Shown here: positions 19,938-22,538 of the stretch, piece by piece | How positions within the stretch are numbered: position 1 is the stretch's first letter | Layout: each line of letters starts with the position of its first letter | Origin: Chlorobiales bacterium | GTDB lineage: Bacteria; Bacteroidota; Chlorobiia; Chlorobiales; Chlorobiaceae | Length of the DNA stretch: 22,538 bases | Reading direction: 5' to 3' | Assembly (NCBI GenBank): GCA_022360355.1 | Contig: JAKSCY010000122.1 | Coordinates: 1 to 22,538 of the forward strand | Position numbers and translations under genes: made by a program | The notes under the pieces: model-generated | What the model was told of the DNA's origin: nothing | Databases searched by the model: none | What the model saw: the letters and a program-made list of their open reading frames with translations, nothing else

Positions 19938-20390
19938 ATGGATATGATCAACGATGTGCTCAAAGCTGTTACAGGCACAGTTTCCGGTTTGTGGCCTCAG
20001 CCCGCCGAAAAGCCTGAACGTCCTGATGGAAAGCTCAGGCCCTGTTCCGGGACGCCAAACTGTGTGTGCAGTGAATATTCCGGTTCACCGGAATGGATAG
20101 AACCGATAGCGTTTAAGCACACGAAGCCGGGTGATGCCTGGGCGTTACTGAAACAAGTGATTGACGATATGGATGGAGAGGTACAGAGTGACCAGGAAGA
20201 GTATCTCTGGTCAACATTTACAGTGCCTCTTTTCGGGTTTACGGACGATGTTGAGTTTCGCCTGGACAAAACTGCCGGGGTGATTCAGGTTCGTTCGGCG
20301 TCGAGGCTTGGTTTTTCGGATCTTGGCGTAAACAGGGGGCGTGTGGAAGAAATCCGCAGAAGGTTTACGGAAAAAAGCAATGAGCAGTGA
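19938..20390 (+). CDS. DUF1499-family protein
   Basis: The 150-residue protein matches the DUF1499 pattern. It has LRPCSGTPNCVCSEYSGS near residues 34-50, then AWALLKQVIDDMDGEVQSDQEEYLWSTF, a DDVEFRLD segment near residue 108, and the ending IQVRSASRLGFSDLGVNRGRVEEIRRRF. Some members are annotated as membrane- or photosynthesis-associated, but the function is unknown. The N-terminus is only mildly hydrophobic, so it is not clearly secreted. No strong ribosome site is visible; an ATG two codons later is an alternative start. Confidence 0.85.
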   Translation: MDMINDVLKAVTGTVSGLWPQPAEKPERPDGKLRPCSGTPNCVCSEYSGSPEWIEPIAFKHTKPGDAWALLKQVIDDMDGEVQSDQEEYLWSTFTVPLFGFTDDVEFRLDKTAGVIQVRSASRLGFSDLGVNRGRVEEIRRRFTEKSNEQ

Positions 20391-20635
20391 CGGTTTGCTC
20401 ACAGGAAGCTGCTGCAACTTTTTTTGATTGACAGCGATTTTTGTTTATTACATGCGTTTTCTGCGTAAAGAACTTTGGCCGGAACAGTTTTCCCGGGCCA
20501 GGGGCACAGATAATTGGAAAAACAATTGCCTGTTTCACCTCTACCGATCGTTTCTGTTGAACGGTATTCGTGAGTGGGCATTTGTTGTTCTGAGTCGTTA
20601 GCTTACAAGCGAATTATTAACAAGGAGGATATTTC
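20391..20635 (+). promoter_or_regulatory. Upstream region of the nuoE/nuoF-like operon
   Basis: The 245-base gap holds no convincing gene. TTGACA at 20428-20433 is a perfect -35 consensus on the plus strand, but no good -10 lies at 16-18 bases, so this is only a possible promoter. If used, the leader would be about 180 bases. A small inverted pair AATTG/CAATT lies around 20513-20528. Confidence 0.3.
20623..20628 (+). promoter_or_regulatory. Strong ribosome binding site for the nuoE-like gene with a GTG start
   Basis: AGGAGG at 20623-20628 lies 7 bases before GTG at 20636, clearly fixing a non-ATG start. Confidence 0.8.
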
Positions 20636-21223
20636 GTGGAAAAAAACTCCCTGGCAGCTACCGTCGATAAGGCGTTGGTAAAAAAATGGATTGCTGAAAA
20701 CGGAAGCGATGCTTCTGCGGCGGTTCCTTTGCTCCAGGCTGTTCAAAACGAGTATGGTTACTTGCCCAGAGAGGCAATGGATATCATTGTTTCCAAAACA
20801 GATATCAGTGCCAGCCAGCTTTTTGGGGTGGCAACATTTTATTCCCAGTTCCGGTTGGACCCTGTCGGGCGGCATGTCATCAAGGTTTGTCACGGGACCG
20901 CCTGTCATGTCAGCGGCGCCGATCGTTTGAATACCGCGCTTCGACAAAGCCTTGGCATAACCGGTGATGAAGATGATACGGCTTCCAACGGAAGCTATAC
21001 CGTCGAGGACGTGGCGTGTATCGGATGCTGCAGTCTTGCTCCGGTCATGGTTATAGGAGAAGAAACGTTCGGGAACCTCAAGGGAGCCGATGCCCAGAGA
21101 AGCCTGAAAAAACATGCACGTCAGCATGGAGAGTTTCTGCCGGGCCACGAAGAGGAGAAGGCTGAAGCCGATGCTCCTCAAAAGAAAGCACCCGACAACA
21201 AGAAAAAGGAGGTTCGGCAATGA
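20636..21223 (+). CDS. NuoE-like [2Fe-2S] thioredoxin-fold subunit (HydC/HndA type)
   Basis: A 195-residue member of the 24-kDa complex I / HydC / HndA family, which carries one [2Fe-2S] cluster and passes electrons to or from the NADH-oxidising flavoprotein. The family segments are LLQAVQNEYGYLPREAMD near residue 32, FGVATFYSQFRL near residue 63, and the cluster cysteines C85 and C90 (VCHGTACH) plus C128 and C132 (CIGCCSLAP). Residues about 157-195 form an unusual charged Lys/Glu tail not needed for the cluster. The stop overlaps the next gene's ATG (ATGA), so the two are translationally coupled. The likely role is in an NAD-linked hydrogenase or formate dehydrogenase rather than complex I. 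Confidence 0.9.
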   Translation: MEKNSLAATVDKALVKKWIAENGSDASAAVPLLQAVQNEYGYLPREAMDIIVSKTDISASQLFGVATFYSQFRLDPVGRHVIKVCHGTACHVSGADRLNTALRQSLGITGDEDDTASNGSYTVEDVACIGCCSLAPVMVIGEETFGNLKGADAQRSLKKHARQHGEFLPGHEEEKAEADAPQKKAPDNKKKEVRQ

Positions 21224-22538
21224 GCGTACAACGAGAAAAGCCGTTAACGGTTATTGTCGGTGAAGGAACATGCGGTATCGCTGCGGGAGCCAAAGAGGTT
21301 TATACGACATTCAGATCGCTGGTCCCGGATGCCGAGATGAAAACCGTAGGCTGTGTCGGGATGTGTCACCAGGAAGTAATGGTTGAGATCATCGACGGGA
21401 AAGGGGAAGCGTTTCTTTACGGAAAGGTGGATAAAAAAAATATTCCCTCGATCCTCGGTTTCCACAAGGGAGAGGGTGAACTTCAGTTCGATCACCTGAT
21501 TCGCTCCGGTACCTCTATGAACGGGGCGGATTATCTCGCCCGCCAGACCAGAATCGTGTTGCGTAATGTTGGCCGGCTTGACCCGAAATCCCTTGAAGAG
21601 TACCGGAAAAGAGGTGGTTACCAGGCGATTGAAAAAATACTGAAAGGAGATATCTCGCCGGAGCAGGTTATTGACGAGGTCAGTACGGCAGGTATACGCG
21701 GCAGGGGTGGAGCAGGGTTTCCGACTGCCGTGAAATGGAACTTTGCTCGTTCGGCCCGGGGAGATGAAAAATATCTGATATGCAACGGTGACGAGGGAGA
21801 CCCGGGAGCGTTCATGGACCGGTCACTGCTCGAAGGTGATCCTCACAGTGTTCTTGAAGGAATGCTTATCGCGGCATATGCTATCGGAGCTTCCCGGGGT
21901 TATGCCTATATCCGGGCGGAGTATCCGCTTGCGGTAGAGCATTTCGGTAAAGCAATCAGGGACGCCCGGGAGGCGGGGCTTCTCGGTAAAAACATCCTCG
22001 GGCACGGGTTTGATTTTGATGTGAAAATCAAGCAGGGCGCAGGGGCCTTTGTTTGTGGAGAGGAGACGGCCCTGATTGCTTCTATTGAGGGTAACAGAGG
22101 CATGCCCCGTATTCGTCCTCCTTTCCCGGCGGTCAAAGGGCTTTTTGGAAAACCGACGATTATCAACAATGTCGAGACACTTGCAAATCTTGCATGGATT
22201 GTTGAAAAAGGCGGCGCGGCATATGCAGAGATCGGTACCGAAAAGTCCAGGGGAACAAAAGTATTCGCTCTTGCCGGAACCATACAGCGCGGCGGCCTTG
22301 TCGAGGTGCCTATGGGAATGACCATCAGACAGGTGCTCTACGATATCGGCGGTGGTTCATCGACCGGCCGTCCGATAAAAGCGGTTCAGCTCGGCGGCCC
22401 GAGCGGGGGTTGTATTCCGGAATCGCTTTTCGATACACCGATAGAATATGAGGCGCTCAATGCAACGGGGGCCATCATGGGTTCGGGCGGCATGGTTGTC
22501 ATGGACACCAAATCCTGTATGGTTGATATCGCCCGTTA
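21220..22538 (+). CDS. NuoF/HydB-like NADH-binding FMN flavoprotein (partial, cut at window end)
   Basis: The frame is open to the last base: 439 complete codons, with the C-terminus missing. Residues 1-80 are a thioredoxin-like ferredoxin domain with C18, C45 and C49 (GTCG, then CVGMC). Then come the NADH/FMN motifs: GIRGRGGAGFPTAVKW at 158-173, CNGDEGDPGAFMDR at 188-201, GAGAFVCGEETALIASIEG at 273-291, and later KPTIINNVET and QLGGPSGGCIPE. The N-terminal ferredoxin domain is typical of HydB/HndC of NAD(P)-linked or bifurcating hydrogenases and of some formate dehydrogenases, rather than plain NuoF. The missing part should hold the SxxCGxC [4Fe-4S] site and perhaps extra ferredoxin clusters. 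The genes just after the window will decide the enzyme. Confidence 0.92.
   Translation, partial: MSVQREKPLTVIVGEGTCGIAAGAKEVYTTFRSLVPDAEMKTVGCVGMCHQEVMVEIIDGKGEAFLYGKVDKKNIPSILGFHKGEGELQFDHLIRSGTSMNGADYLARQTRIVLRNVGRLDPKSLEEYRKRGGYQAIEKILKGDISPEQVIDEVSTAGIRGRGGAGFPTAVKWNFARSARGDEKYLICNGDEGDPGAFMDRSLLEGDPHSVLEGMLIAAYAIGASRGYAYIRAEYPLAVEHFGKAIRDAREAGLLGKNILGHGFDFDVKIKQGAGAFVCGEETALIASIEGNRGMPRIRPPFPAVKGLFGKPTIINNVETLANLAWIVEKGGAAYAEIGTEKSRGTKVFALAGTIQRGGLVEVPMGMTIRQVLYDIGGGSSTGRPIKAVQLGGPSGGCIPESLFDTPIEYEALNATGAIMGSGGMVVMDTKSCMVDIAR

Noticed and set aside
20399..20581. 60-codon minus-strand frame in the gap before the NuoE-like gene
   Set aside because: No ribosome site, no recognisable features and unusual composition.
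20603..21220. 205-codon minus-strand frame
   Set aside because: Antisense to the NuoE-like gene, which has clear cluster cysteines and a strong ribosome site.

Overview
The window looks like chromosomal DNA of a green sulfur bacterium (Chlorobi; a Chlorobium or Prosthecochloris-like genome). The main reasons are a CruA-type lycopene cyclase beside a LolD-type ABC ATPase, a menaquinone methyltransferase, a lipid A gene (Gram-negative outer membrane) and a complete molybdate uptake operon. The species cannot be fixed from sequence reading alone. Most of the window is compact housekeeping DNA with operons on both strands.

Left part, 1-4419, plus strand: lpxB and a small membrane protein gene, an AT-rich intergenic stretch with a perfect 13-bp inverted repeat, then modA, a tandem-Mop molbindin gene, modB and modC. 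The four mod genes overlap at their stop and start codons. From 4472 to 9580 everything is on the minus strand: a large iron-sulfur flavoprotein oxidoreductase, ispH, three small membrane-associated proteins resembling the enterobacterial yqjD/yqjE/yqjK group, and a pteridine-reductase-like SDR.

The middle, 9791-15967, is a plus-strand run of lolD-like ABC ATPase, cruA, ligA, a LOG-family nucleotide hydrolase and an unusual protein. This last one has a VanZ-like membrane domain fused to the C-terminal half of an IS110-type transposase/recombinase, without the DEDD nuclease domain. Minus-strand menG and hisI follow and overlap each other.

The right part starts with a roughly 117-bp element having 17-bp imperfect terminal inverted repeats flanked by TAAT on both sides, which looks like a MITE. 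Then come an orphan HlyD-type adaptor, a divergent ferrochelatase-like gene, a DUF1499 gene, and the start of an operon encoding a NuoE-like [2Fe-2S] protein and a NuoF/HydB-like NADH-binding flavoprotein. The last gene is cut by the window end. Green sulfur bacteria are known for a complex I lacking NuoEFG, so this NADH module probably belongs to another enzyme, such as an NAD-linked or electron-bifurcating hydrogenase or a formate dehydrogenase.

The best candidates for something new are the VanZ-IS110 fusion, the MITE-like element, the operator-like repeat before modA, and the NuoE/NuoF module. I saw no CRISPR array, tRNA, rRNA or intact insertion sequence.
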